DNA of 37,493 bases from Bacteroidota bacterium (GTDB lineage: Bacteria; Bacteroidota; Bacteroidia; Flavobacteriales; Flavobacteriaceae), in the NCBI GenBank assembly GCA_003045935.1, contig PZPI01000003.1:1-37493 (forward strand), written 5' to 3'. The notes beneath the pieces are model-generated. The model had not been told where the DNA came from. It did not search any database and worked only from the letters and a program-made list of their open reading frames with translations. Numbering within the stretch: the stretch's first letter is position 1; every line of letters begins with the position of its first letter. Both the position numbers and the translations under genes were made by a program. Positions 1 through 9,781 of the stretch are shown one piece after another.

Positions 1-51
1 CGCAATAGCGGGTAAACTGGTTTGATTGAGTGGAGCAGGTAGGGGTTTCAT
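1..51 (-). CDS. Possible 5' end of a CDS truncated by the window edge (MKPLPAPLNQTSLPAIA...)
   Basis: Minus-strand ATG at 49-51 opens a frame with no stop to the window edge, just downstream of the DMT transporter gene on the same strand. Too short to identify. Confidence 0.35.
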   Translation of the reverse strand, partial: MKPLPAPLNQTSLPAIA

Positions 52-71
52 AGCATTTAATTTTCTTAAAA

Positions 72-983
72 CTACGAAACTTCTTTCTTCTCTGAAGGCA
101 TTCTAACCCGCTTACTTGCTAAATATACTCCTCCAATTACAAGACTAGCTGCGACAATTTTAGTTAGTGTGAACTTGTCCTTTCCTGCGAGTACCGCGAA
201 CAGAATACCCATCACCGGTTGAACATAGGTGAAAACTCCGATTGTAGAAGCCTTTAATTCGGTCATGGCAAAGGCATTAAATAAGTAGGTTAAAAAGGTT
301 ACTCCGACGACAACAAAGGCAATAGTCGCATACGACCAACTGGGTAGTGTCGACCATTGAATGTCTAGAAAATCACCAATGGTTATGGGGAAATTGATAA
401 TCAGAGAGAATGTAAATAACCATTTTAACAGAGTAAATGGATGGTATTTCTGAACTAAAGATCGGGTCAAAACCAGATAAGCACCATAGGAAAGCGCGTT
501 GACAATAAAAAGGGTGTTTCCAAGGCGGATATTTGGTGCGTCTGAGCGCAATTCGTTACCGAAAACAACAAGCCCAAGCGCTCCTAAAAGCCCAAGCGCA
601 ATCCCAAGTGTCTTGTTTTTCGTAATCGGTTCTTTGAGAAGAATGGCGGATAGTACTAGAGTGCAAATCGGAGTGATCGTGACGAGCACTGCACTGTTAA
701 TTGGAGTAGAAAGTTCGAGCCCTTTAAAGAAGGAAAGCATATTAATGCTTGCTCCAAATAAACTGGCTAACAGAATCTTCGGCCAATCTTTCTTTTCAAT
801 GGGATCCGATTTTCTGAATAAAGAAAGGCCCCAAAAAAGAAGAAAGGCCCCCACCACTCGCATGAATATAAACCCGAATGGCTTGATGTAAATAGGCATT
901 AAGCCTTTCGCAATCGTATGGTTTAAAGCATAAATTGATGTGGCTCCGAAAGCCGCTAGAAAGGCGAGTACTCTTTTGTTCAT
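72..983 (-). CDS. DMT-superfamily (EamA-type) transporter
   Basis: 303 aa with about 10 hydrophobic segments and two EamA-like halves (NHTIAKGLMPIYIKP..., GNTLFIVNALSYGAYLVLTRSLV). Confidence 0.88.
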   Translation of the reverse strand: MNKRVLAFLAAFGATSIYALNHTIAKGLMPIYIKPFGFIFMRVVGAFLLFWGLSLFRKSDPIEKKDWPKILLASLFGASINMLSFFKGLELSTPINSAVLVTITPICTLVLSAILLKEPITKNKTLGIALGLLGALGLVVFGNELRSDAPNIRLGNTLFIVNALSYGAYLVLTRSLVQKYHPFTLLKWLFTFSLIINFPITIGDFLDIQWSTLPSWSYATIAFVVVGVTFLTYLFNAFAMTELKASTIGVFTYVQPVMGILFAVLAGKDKFTLTKIVAASLVIGGVYLASKRVRMPSEKKEVS

Positions 984-1333
984 TGACTTAATGCAGTCTT
1001 AGCTGCTTCTAAAGTGGCCTTGGCATGTCCTGCAAATACATTCGTGTCGGTAAGAACCACCGGTCTTTTAAGAAAGGTGTAATGCTCAAGAATCAGTGAG
1101 CGGTAATCTTGTTCAGTCAGTGATTGCTCGGCGAGGCCTCTTTTCTTGTAGAGTTGTGCACGTCGGCTAAATAAATCTTCATAACTACCAGCGAATTCAG
1201 CCATCTTATCGAGAGCATCTGCTGTTATACCTTGAGATTTGATCTCAATGACTTCAACTTCTGGTCCAGGATTCAAAAACTCTAAGGCCTTTTTACAAGT
1301 TTGACAGGTCGCTAAATGGTAGATTTGTTTCAT
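980..1333 (-). CDS. ArsC/Spx-family (arsenate reductase-like) protein
   Basis: The ORF runs up to 1549, but the internal Met at 1331-1333 gives MKQIYHLATCQTCKKALEFL with the CxxC ArsC/Spx motif. Overlaps the next gene by 4 nt. Confidence 0.8.
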   Translation of the reverse strand: MKQIYHLATCQTCKKALEFLNPGPEVEVIEIKSQGITADALDKMAEFAGSYEDLFSRRAQLYKKRGLAEQSLTEQDYRSLILEHYTFLKRPVVLTDTNVFAGHAKATLEAAKTALSQ

Positions 1334-1348
1334 GTTCTGAATTTGTTG

Positions 1349-1356
1349 CAAAAGTA
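1349..1356 (-). promoter_or_regulatory. Bacteroidota -7-like box TACTTTTG upstream of the ArsC/Spx-like gene
   Basis: CAAAAGTA on + (TACTTTTG on -), 15 nt upstream of the ATG; matches the TAnnTTTG consensus. Confidence 0.45.
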
Positions 1357-1436
1357 AGGAAGATGTTAGACACCCATGCTTCGCACTCATTTTAAGAATT
1401 TGATAATTTTTGGCAGTTTCAAAAATGGAAATAGCA

Positions 1437-1444
1437 TAATTTTG
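1437..1444 (+). promoter_or_regulatory. -7-like box TAATTTTG upstream of gdhA
   Basis: Matches TAnnTTTG, 40 nt upstream of the ATG at 1485. Confidence 0.4.
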
Positions 1445-1484
1445 CGCATATATTCTTAATTCACTAATAATGCATAAAGACAAC

Positions 1485-2825
1485 ATGGCCACTATCGAGA
1501 CTTTTATGAACGAAGTCAAGGCCAGAAATGGACACGAACCTGAATTCATTCAAGCGGTTCAAGAAGTTGCCGAAACGGTACTTCCTTACATTGTGCAACA
1601 CGATATCTACCATGGAAAAAACATCCTTCTAAGAATGGTAGAGCCTGAAAGATTGATTTCTTTCAGAGTAGCTTGGGTGGATGATACGGGAGAAATTCAT
1701 GTGAATAGAGGTTATCGTATTCAGATGAATTCAGCGATTGGCCCATATAAAGGCGGTCTTCGTTTTCACCCTACCGTAAATGCTAGTGTTTTAAAGTTTC
1801 TTGCCTTTGAACAAGTATTCAAAAACAGTCTAACTACGCTCCCAATGGGTGGAGCAAAGGGAGGTTCAGATTTCGATCCTAAAGGAAAGTCTGACGATGA
1901 GATTATGAGATTCTGCCATGCGTTTATGACAGAGCTCTGTCGTCATATTGGGCCAAACACTGATGTGCCTGCTGGAGATATCGGAGTAGGAGCCAGAGAG
2001 ATCGGATTTTTATTTGGTGCCTACAAGAAAATTAGAAATGAGTTTACAGGGGTACTTACCGGTAAAGGATTGAGTTGGGGAGGTTCTCAGATTAGACCTG
2101 AGGCTACGGGTTACGGAACGGTATATTTCGCTCAAAGCATGTTAGAGACTCGAGGTGATTCAGTAAACGGCAAGTCGGTCGTTATTTCTGGCTCTGGAAA
2201 CGTTGCACAATTTGCTGCAGAGAAGGTTCTTCAATTAGGCGGAACGGTGCTTACCCTATCTGATTCTGGAGGATACATTTATGATCCAGACGGTATTGAT
2301 GCTGAGAAACTAGAGTTTGTAAAAGATCTTAAAAATGTAAATAGAGGTAGGATAATGACCTATGTAAAGCATTACCCAAAGGCATCTTACCACGAAGGCA
2401 AGCGTCCATGGGAGGTCCCTTGTGATATTGCCCTCCCTTGCGCTACTCAAAACGAGTTAGATGGCGCTGCTGCTGAGTTACTGGTGAAAAATGGTTTGAT
2501 TGCCGTTTCAGAAGGAGCAAATATGCCTTCTACTCCAGAGGCGATTCATCACTTCCAGAATCATAAAATCTTATTTGCTCCCGGTAAGGCATCCAATGCC
2601 GGAGGGGTTGCAACTTCAGGTCTTGAAATGTCACAGAACTCACTGCGTATAAGTTGGACGCGTGAGGAGGTCGACAACCGCTTGAAGCACATTATGAAAG
2701 ATATTCATGATGCCTGTACCACTTATGGTATGGAAGAAGATGGATATTGTAATTATGTGAAAGGCGCGAACATTGCGGGATTTGTGAAGGTTGCTGACGC
2801 CATGCTTGCCCAAGGAGTTATTTAA
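1485..2825 (+). CDS. gdhA: NADP-type glutamate dehydrogenase
   Basis: Motifs RVAWVDDTGEIHVNRGYRIQMNSAIGPYKGGLRFHPTVN, LPMGGAKGGSDFDPKGKSD, DVPAGDIGVGAREIGFLFG. Start MATIETF at 1485 preferred over the ORF start at 1470. Confidence 0.96.
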   Translation: MATIETFMNEVKARNGHEPEFIQAVQEVAETVLPYIVQHDIYHGKNILLRMVEPERLISFRVAWVDDTGEIHVNRGYRIQMNSAIGPYKGGLRFHPTVNASVLKFLAFEQVFKNSLTTLPMGGAKGGSDFDPKGKSDDEIMRFCHAFMTELCRHIGPNTDVPAGDIGVGAREIGFLFGAYKKIRNEFTGVLTGKGLSWGGSQIRPEATGYGTVYFAQSMLETRGDSVNGKSVVISGSGNVAQFAAEKVLQLGGTVLTLSDSGGYIYDPDGIDAEKLEFVKDLKNVNRGRIMTYVKHYPKASYHEGKRPWEVPCDIALPCATQNELDGAAAELLVKNGLIAVSEGANMPSTPEAIHHFQNHKILFAPGKASNAGGVATSGLEMSQNSLRISWTREEVDNRLKHIMKDIHDACTTYGMEEDGYCNYVKGANIAGFVKVADAMLAQGVI

Positions 2826-2831
2826 ATCAGT

Positions 2832-3563
2832 TTGACAGGAACACCCTATATTCAAAGCTCGCTGGTAGTTTTAAGCAGCGTTAGGTATGGAGAGACCAGC
2901 CTAATTGTCAAGGCCTACACCCGCGAGCTTGGTATTCAATCATATCTTGTTAGAGGGGTATTAAAACCTAAAAAATCGGGTCTACGATCGGCCTATTTTC
3001 AGCCGCTCAGTTTTTTAGATGCAGTGGTGACTCACAAGCCGAACTCAGATCGACTCGAAACCATAAAAGAAGCCAGGCCATTGCAAGCTTTCTCTCAGAT
3101 TCATTCTGATGTAGTAAAGTCGAGTACAGTACTATTCTTAGCCGAACTATTCTCGGCCTCCCTGATCGAACAACAGCAAGATTATGATCTTTTTGATTTT
3201 ATCATTGGCTGTTTAGAGGTCTTAGAAAGTGAAAAAAGCTTTCCGAATTATCTTATCGTTGTTCTTCTGGTTCTTTCAAAACACTTAGGGATTTATCCCG
3301 ATTCATCACTTTCGAATGGAACACTATTTGACCCTGCAACTGGACAATTTCAATCCGAAACTTCGAGATATTCTTTATCTGCTGTTGCCTCAATGACGCT
3401 GAATGAAATTCTAGGCATGAATTTTGATGAAACCATGAAGACAACAATGGATAAAAAAACCAGAGGAGAACTTCTAGAAGGATTAGTTCGATACTACGAT
3501 TTTCACTTAGCTGGCTTTCGTAGACCAAAATCGCTAGAAGTGATTCGAGGGTTGTTTGAATGA
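2832..3563 (+). CDS. recO: DNA repair protein RecO
   Basis: N-terminal LSSVRYGETSLIVKAYTRELGIQSYLVRGV is typical of RecO; TTG start; size 243 aa. Confidence 0.88.
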   Translation: MTGTPYIQSSLVVLSSVRYGETSLIVKAYTRELGIQSYLVRGVLKPKKSGLRSAYFQPLSFLDAVVTHKPNSDRLETIKEARPLQAFSQIHSDVVKSSTVLFLAELFSASLIEQQQDYDLFDFIIGCLEVLESEKSFPNYLIVVLLVLSKHLGIYPDSSLSNGTLFDPATGQFQSETSRYSLSAVASMTLNEILGMNFDETMKTTMDKKTRGELLEGLVRYYDFHLAGFRRPKSLEVIRGLFE

Positions 3564-5950
3564 AACACCTCTTATTATTTTTCTTCATCGCCTTATTTCC
3601 TAAGGGGTTATTCGCTCAGCTTGTAACGGTTCAAGACTCGAGTACAAAGACTGTATTGCCTGGTGTTAGCGTATATAATAAAAGCCATTCTACGTTTACC
3701 CAAACCGATCCCAATGGAACCTTTGATTTAGGATTGTTCGATGATAAAGCTCTAATCATTTTCAGATTGATGGGCTACGAATTACTCTCGATTAGTAAAC
3801 AGAATATTCAGTCTGACACTCTTTATTTAAATCCGAAGGTTGAAGGTTTAAATGAAATAGTTGTCTCGGCCTCGAAGTTTAGACAAGACATTAGAAGACT
3901 TCCTGTGCGAGTAAGACGAATCGATGCGGACGATATCTCGATAATGCAGCCACAAACTACCGCAGACTTACTTTCACGAACGGGCTCTGTTTATGTTCAG
4001 AAAAGTCAACTAGGAGGAGGTAGTCCTATGATTCGAGGTTTTGCTACCAACAGGGTATTAATTACTGTAGATGGCATTCGAATGAACAATGCTATTTTCA
4101 GAGGCGGGAACATTCAGAACGTGATTTCTATTGACCCTTATGCTATTGAATCTTCAGAGCTAATCTTCGGTCCTGGAACCGTTATTTCTGGCAGCGATGC
4201 CATCGGGGGGGTGATGAATTTCAATACTCGAAGACTCCCCTTTGCCAAACCAGATAGCCTAATTGATAAGACTGACCTAGCCTTCAGATCTTCTACCGCT
4301 ACTAGAGAACGAACCTACCATATTGGTCATATGCAGAGTTCAGGTAATTGGACGGGTTACCTTAGTTTCTCTAAGATGAATTTAGGAGACTTAACCATGG
4401 GGAGATACGGCCCAGAGTCATACTTAAGAGAGCAATACGTTCGCTCGAGTCCAGGAGAAGATGTAGTGGTCTTCAGCGACAATCCTGAGCGACAAAGAGG
4501 ATCCGCATTTTCTTCCACTTACTTTACCGCAAAGGCAGAACATCTCATTTCGAATAACTGGGAACAAAAAATGGGGCTGTTTTATAGCACAACTTCAGAT
4601 TATGATCGATACGATCGATTGTTGCGACCTAAGGGAGATGGTTTTCGTTCGGCGGAGTGGTTTTATGGTCCGCAGCGCTGGCTGATGACTTATTGGAATC
4701 CGAGGTACGCTAGTGATCACTCTGCACATCAATTCTCGGTTGCTTATCAATATTTTGAGGAGTCTCGAAATGATCGAGATTTTAACAGTGAAATTCGTAA
4801 TACCGCGATTGAAGAGGTCGGAGTGCTTAATCTTTCCTACGATAGTCAGTATGAAATTTCAGAGCAGTTTATTGCCCGTGCGGGGGGATCTCTTGACTTA
4901 AACAAGGTGAACTCAGAAGCCTATTCGTTGAATCTTATTTCTGACGAGAGAGCAATTCTTAACTCTCGTTATCCCGATGGCGCGACTTGGAATGCCGCTG
5001 GTCTTTATTTATCTACCGAGTACAAACCGTCTAAACCACTTGTTCTTAATCTGGGTGTTCGTTGGAACCAAGTGAGTTCTGAAACCGATTATAGAACTAA
5101 CCCTTTCACAAAAGTTTTTGGGATCCAAAAACTGAAAAATAGTGCTTTAACTTATGGTTTAGGAGGGGTCTATTGCTTCGATCGATCTACCTCAATGCGT
5201 TTCAATATATCAACTGCATTTAGAGCACCTAACATCGATGACCTAGCCAAGGTTTTTGATTCTGAGCCTGGGTCGGTAGTAATCCCTAACCCAGATTTGA
5301 AACCAGAATATGCACAGACCATTGAGTTCGGTATTCGAAAACGTTTTGATCGTTCTTTTATGCTTGATGCGGCGGTTTATTATACGACTCTTGACGACGC
5401 CTTGATTCGACGTAACACCGCATTAAATGGGCAAAGTCAATTGTTATTTCGAGACGAACTTAGTCAACTTCAGTCGATTCAAAATGCGGCTTCTGCTGAG
5501 GTGGCTGGGGTTGAATGGAGCATCTACGGTCATTTAAGTAGAAGGCTTAGTTACCGAGTTTTAGGAACGTATACGAGCGGAAAAGAAATTGATGATTCAG
5601 GGGTGTCTAGCCCACTACGCCACGCGCCACCATTTTTTAGTAATTCACAATTACGATATGTGAATGGTTCTTTTCAGTTGATCGTAGAATCAGAATACAA
5701 CGCTGAGGTGTCTGCTGAAGCTCTTCCGGTTTCTGAGTTGTCTAAGGCATATATGTACGCACTTGATTCGAATGGCAATCCGTTTAGCCCTAGCTGGCAT
5801 GCCGTTCATTTGAGATTACGTCAACAATGGAAACGTTGGCAGTGTTCAATTGCAATAGAAAACATCTTCGATCGTCGCTATCGTCCTTTTGCCTCTGGGA
5901 TGAGCGCACCAGGTAGACAGTTGGTTGTGGCGTTTCAAACTATCCGTTAG
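3560..5950 (+). CDS. TonB-dependent outer membrane receptor
   Basis: Signal peptide, CarboxypepD_reg-like N-domain (LVTVQDSSTKTVLPGVSVYNKSHSTFTQTDPNGTFDLG), plug (TTADLLSRTGSVYVQKSQLGGGSPMIRGFATNRVLITVDGIRMNNAIFRGGN), C-terminal beta-barrel with NPDLKPEYAQTIEFGIRKRF. Confidence 0.93.
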   Translation: MKHLLLFFFIALFPKGLFAQLVTVQDSSTKTVLPGVSVYNKSHSTFTQTDPNGTFDLGLFDDKALIIFRLMGYELLSISKQNIQSDTLYLNPKVEGLNEIVVSASKFRQDIRRLPVRVRRIDADDISIMQPQTTADLLSRTGSVYVQKSQLGGGSPMIRGFATNRVLITVDGIRMNNAIFRGGNIQNVISIDPYAIESSELIFGPGTVISGSDAIGGVMNFNTRRLPFAKPDSLIDKTDLAFRSSTATRERTYHIGHMQSSGNWTGYLSFSKMNLGDLTMGRYGPESYLREQYVRSSPGEDVVVFSDNPERQRGSAFSSTYFTAKAEHLISNNWEQKMGLFYSTTSDYDRYDRLLRPKGDGFRSAEWFYGPQRWLMTYWNPRYASDHSAHQFSVAYQYFEESRNDRDFNSEIRNTAIEEVGVLNLSYDSQYEISEQFIARAGGSLDLNKVNSEAYSLNLISDERAILNSRYPDGATWNAAGLYLSTEYKPSKPLVLNLGVRWNQVSSETDYRTNPFTKVFGIQKLKNSALTYGLGGVYCFDRSTSMRFNISTAFRAPNIDDLAKVFDSEPGSVVIPNPDLKPEYAQTIEFGIRKRFDRSFMLDAAVYYTTLDDALIRRNTALNGQSQLLFRDELSQLQSIQNAASAEVAGVEWSIYGHLSRRLSYRVLGTYTSGKEIDDSGVSSPLRHAPPFFSNSQLRYVNGSFQLIVESEYNAEVSAEALPVSELSKAYMYALDSNGNPFSPSWHAVHLRLRQQWKRWQCSIAIENIFDRRYRPFASGMSAPGRQLVVAFQTIR

Positions 5951-5977
5951 AGTTTACCAATTTGTGACTCAATTCCT

Positions 5978-5985
5978 TACTTTTG
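5978..5985 (+). promoter_or_regulatory. -7-like box TACTTTTG upstream of ileS
   Basis: Matches TAnnTTTG, 25 nt upstream of the GTG start. Confidence 0.45.
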
Positions 5986-6010
5986 CTTTCTTTAAAAAGA
6001 AGTAGCCAAG

Positions 6011-9000
6011 GTGAGTAGTAAATTTAACGAATACAAGCAGTTAGACCTTAGTAAAATAGGAGAAGAAGTTCTTTCGTATTGGAAGTCAGAAGCTATTTTT
6101 GAGAAAAGCATTTCTGAACGAGAAGGATCAGAAAGCTACGTCTTTTTTGAAGGACCTCCCTCAGCCAATGGCATGCCTGGTATTCACCACGTAATGGCTC
6201 GTACCATTAAGGATATCTACCCTCGATTTAAAACGATGAAAGGCTTCCAAGTGAAGCGAAAAGCAGGCTGGGACACTCACGGATTGCCGGTTGAATTAGG
6301 GGTTGAGAAGGAGTTAGGCATCACTAAAGAAGCTATCGGTAAAACGATAAGTATCGCCGAGTATAATGAAGCTTGTAAGCGAGCGGTAATGAAGTATACC
6401 GATGTATGGAATTCGCTTACAGAGCAAATAGGGTATTGGGTGGATATGCAAGACCCGTATATTACTTACACTCCGAAATACATGGAGTCTGTATGGTGGT
6501 TGCTCAAACAGATTTATGATAAGGGTCTTCTTTACAAAGGTTACACGATACAACCTTATTCACCTAAGGCAGGAACGGGCTTAAGTTCCCACGAACTCAA
6601 TCAACCCGGTACTTATCAAGACGTGACTGATACGACGATTACGGCTCAGTTTAAGGCAATCAAAGAAACTTTACCAGAGAATATCGCGTCGCTTTCAAAA
6701 GAATCTATTTACTTCTTGGCATGGACAACTACCCCTTGGACATTACCTTCGAACACGGCTCTTACTGTTGGTCCAAAGATTAGTTATTCGCTGATAAGAA
6801 CGTTCAATCAATATACGTTTGAGCCTATTGAAGTTATTATCGCCGATGCGCTTATCGAAAAGCAGTTCGGAAAAAAATACGATCGGGTCAACGAAGAAAG
6901 CGAGCTTTCAGTCTATGATTCTGGAGCCAAGAAAATACCTTATTTGGTGCTTGGAAACTGTACGGGTAAAGAGCTAGAAAACGCTCGTTATGAGCAGCTT
7001 CTTGACTATGTGTTGCCTTATGACTCTCCTGAAAACGCTTTCCGAGTGATTCTCGGAGATTTCGTAACCACTGAGGATGGTACGGGTATTGTTCATACCG
7101 CACCTACTTTTGGTGCAGATGATGCCAATGCGGCACGTGCGGCAAACCCATCAGTTCCCGCAATGCTGGTTCAAGATGAAAATGGAACTCTAGTCCCGCT
7201 AGTTGACCTTGAAGGTAAATTTAGACCTGAGGTTGGGCCTTACGCAGGTAAATATGTGAAGAATGCCTACTACGATGTCGAGCCTGAGAAATCCGTAGAT
7301 GTCGAAATTGCTATTCAACTGAAAACTGAGAATAAGGCTTTCAAAGTAGAAAAATACGTCCACTCTTATCCGAACTGTTGGAGAACGGATAAGCCGATCT
7401 TATACTATCCGCTCGATTCGTGGTTTATCAAAGCAACTGCGGTAAAGGATCGGATGTATGAACTGAACCAAGAAATCAACTGGAAACCAAAAGCGACCGG
7501 CACAGGGCGTTTTGGAAATTGGCTTGCCAATGCGAATGACTGGAACTTGTCTCGATCTCGCTATTGGGGAATTCCACTTCCTATTTGGAGAACCGAAGAC
7601 GGATCAGAGGAACGACTAATAGGCTCTGTAGCTGAATTGAAAGAGGCGATTGCCGAATCAGTGAGTGCAGGACTCATGAAAGAAAACCCATTCGCTTCTT
7701 TTGATCCGACAGACATGAGCGAAGCGAATTACGCTCAAATTGATTTGCATAAACACGTGGTTGATACCATCGTACTTCGTTCATCGAGTGGTGCTCCTAT
7801 GCATCGAGAGTCTGACCTCATTGATGTTTGGTTTGATAGTGGTTCGATGCCTTATGCTCAGTGGCACTATCCGTTTGAGAATAAGGAATTAGTTGATAAT
7901 GAGGTTGCTTATCCGGCAGACTTCATCGCCGAAGGAGTAGATCAGACTAGAGGATGGTTCTATACACTTCACGCTATTTCAACCCTAGTGTTCGATAAAA
8001 TTGCCTATAAAAATGTGGTTTCGAACGGATTGGTACTCGACAAGAATGGTAAAAAAATGTCGAAGCGTTTAGGAAATGCAATCGATCCCTTTGAAACGAT
8101 AAAGGAGTATGGACCGGACGCAACGCGTTGGTACATGATCAATAATGCCAACCCTTGGGATAACCTCAAGTTTGATCTCGAAGGAGTCGCTGAGGTTAAG
8201 CGCAAATTCTTCGGAACCTTATACAATACCTATTCTTTCTTTGCACTTTATGCGAATATTGATGGTTTTACAGGTCAAGAGGAACAAATTCCTGTTTCAG
8301 ATCGTCCCGAACTCGATCGTTGGATTCTTTCTGAATTAAATACCTTAATCAAGGAAGTAGACGAGTGTTTTGAACAGTATGATGCCACCCGTGCTACTCG
8401 ACTCATTTCTGATTTTGTTCAAGAGAATCTGAGTAACTGGTATGTTCGTCTCGGTCGACGCCGCTTCTGGAAGGGCTCTTTCGGAGAGGACAAATTAGTT
8501 GCTTACCAAACACTTTCATACGTATTAAAAACAACCGCCCAGCTTATAGCTCCTGTTGCTCCGTTCTTTGCAGAAAGGCTTTATCGCGACTTAAATGGGA
8601 CAGAAAGCGTGCATCTTTCTCTTTTCCCAGCCGCTGATACGGCCCTTATTGATAAAACCTTAGAGGAGAAAATGCAACTCGCACAAAAGGTAAGTTCGCT
8701 TGTTCTATCGATTCGTCAAAAGGAAAAAATTAAAGTTCGCCAACCGCTTCAAAGAGTGATGATCCCTGTAAGTAAGAGCGTTTCTAAAGAGGCGCTCCTG
8801 GCAGTATCTGAACTGATTCGCTCAGAAGTTAATGTGAAAGAGGTAAGCCTACTTGAAGACGCTTCAGACCTATTGGTTAAAGAAATCAAGCCAAACTTTA
8901 AAACCTTAGGGCCAAAGTACGGACCAAAGATGAAACAAGTTGCCGCATCAATCACCTCTTTAAATCAGGAGCAAATTCAACAGTTTGAGCAAGACGAGAC

Positions 9001-9397
9001 TTGTTCGATTTCGCTTGACGATTCTACTATTCAACTATCATTAGAGGATGTTTTTATCACCAATAAAGACATTGAAGGATGGCTAGTTGCTTCTCACGGA
9101 GCGCTAACTGTAGCTCTCGACATCACGCTGAATGAAACCTTAATCAACGAAGGTATTGCTCGTGAACTAGTTAATCGAATTCAAAATTTGAGAAAGGATT
9201 CTGGACTTGAAGTAACAGATAAAATTTTACTTTATATTGGGGCCACAAATAAAGTCAATCAGGCGGTTTATTCAAATCGCGACTACTTGATGCAAGAAAC
9301 TCTAAGTGAGCAGCTTGAATTGGTAGAAGGTCTAGAGAAAGGTATAACCGTAAGCTTTGACGATATTGAAACGCAACTATATCTAGAGAAAAAATAA
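6011..9397 (+). CDS. ileS: Isoleucyl-tRNA synthetase
   Basis: 1128 aa class I aaRS: FFEGPPSANGMPGIHHVMARTIKD (HIGH region), GWDTHGLPVE, KNGKKMSKRLGN (KMSKS), WFDSGSMPYAQWHYP. GTG start. Confidence 0.97.
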   Translation: MSSKFNEYKQLDLSKIGEEVLSYWKSEAIFEKSISEREGSESYVFFEGPPSANGMPGIHHVMARTIKDIYPRFKTMKGFQVKRKAGWDTHGLPVELGVEKELGITKEAIGKTISIAEYNEACKRAVMKYTDVWNSLTEQIGYWVDMQDPYITYTPKYMESVWWLLKQIYDKGLLYKGYTIQPYSPKAGTGLSSHELNQPGTYQDVTDTTITAQFKAIKETLPENIASLSKESIYFLAWTTTPWTLPSNTALTVGPKISYSLIRTFNQYTFEPIEVIIADALIEKQFGKKYDRVNEESELSVYDSGAKKIPYLVLGNCTGKELENARYEQLLDYVLPYDSPENAFRVILGDFVTTEDGTGIVHTAPTFGADDANAARAANPSVPAMLVQDENGTLVPLVDLEGKFRPEVGPYAGKYVKNAYYDVEPEKSVDVEIAIQLKTENKAFKVEKYVHSYPNCWRTDKPILYYPLDSWFIKATAVKDRMYELNQEINWKPKATGTGRFGNWLANANDWNLSRSRYWGIPLPIWRTEDGSEERLIGSVAELKEAIAESVSAGLMKENPFASFDPTDMSEANYAQIDLHKHVVDTIVLRSSSGAPMHRESDLIDVWFDSGSMPYAQWHYPFENKELVDNEVAYPADFIAEGVDQTRGWFYTLHAISTLVFDKIAYKNVVSNGLVLDKNGKKMSKRLGNAIDPFETIKEYGPDATRWYMINNANPWDNLKFDLEGVAEVKRKFFGTLYNTYSFFALYANIDGFTGQEEQIPVSDRPELDRWILSELNTLIKEVDECFEQYDATRATRLISDFVQENLSNWYVRLGRRRFWKGSFGEDKLVAYQTLSYVLKTTAQLIAPVAPFFAERLYRDLNGTESVHLSLFPAADTALIDKTLEEKMQLAQKVSSLVLSIRQKEKIKVRQPLQRVMIPVSKSVSKEALLAVSELIRSEVNVKEVSLLEDASDLLVKEIKPNFKTLGPKYGPKMKQVAASITSLNQEQIQQFEQDETCSISLDDSTIQLSLEDVFITNKDIEGWLVASHGALTVALDITLNETLINEGIARELVNRIQNLRKDSGLEVTDKILLYIGATNKVNQAVYSNRDYLMQETLSEQLELVEGLEKGITVSFDDIETQLYLEKK

Positions 9398-9403
9398 AAT
9401 CTT

Positions 9404-9781
9404 ATGTCAGAAGTAGTGAGATATTCAGATGCAGACCTTAAAGAGTTTAAAGCACTGATTGAAGAAAAGATTGTAAAGGCAAAGGAAGATCTTGACCTTA
9501 TTAAAAGTGCCTATATGAATGACCTTAATAACGGTACTGACGATACGTCACCAACGTTTAAGGCATTTGAAGAAGGTTCTGAGACCATGAGTAAAGAGGC
9601 CAACACCCAACTTGCTTTGCGTCAAGAAAAATTTATCCGAGACCTTAAGAATGCGCTGGTAAGAATCGAAAATAAGACTTTCGGAGTTTGTAGAGTTACA
9701 GGCAAACTAATTTCTAAAGAGCGATTGAAGCTCGTTCCGCATGCAACCTTGAGCATTGAAGCCAAGAAGATGCAGCGCTAG
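9404..9781 (+). CDS. TraR/DksA-family protein
   Basis: 125 aa coiled coil followed by FGVCRVTGKLISKERLKLVPHATLSIEAK, a DksA-like C-terminus retaining only one of the usual zinc-finger Cys. Confidence 0.85.
   Translation: MSEVVRYSDADLKEFKALIEEKIVKAKEDLDLIKSAYMNDLNNGTDDTSPTFKAFEEGSETMSKEANTQLALRQEKFIRDLKNALVRIENKTFGVCRVTGKLISKERLKLVPHATLSIEAKKMQR

Noticed and set aside
499-891. Plus-strand ORF of 130 aa
   Set aside because: Lies entirely antisense inside the DMT transporter gene; low-complexity composition and no recognisable motif.
1334-1549. N-terminal extension of the ArsC/Spx-like ORF up to 1549
   Set aside because: Sequence before MKQIYHLATC is not family-like and a promoter-like box lies at 1349-1356; treated as upstream non-coding.
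5986-6010. T-box or attenuator in the ileS leader (CTTTCTTTAAAAAGAAG)
   Set aside because: Leader is only about 25 nt, too short for a T-box, and the hairpin is A/T-only and imperfect.
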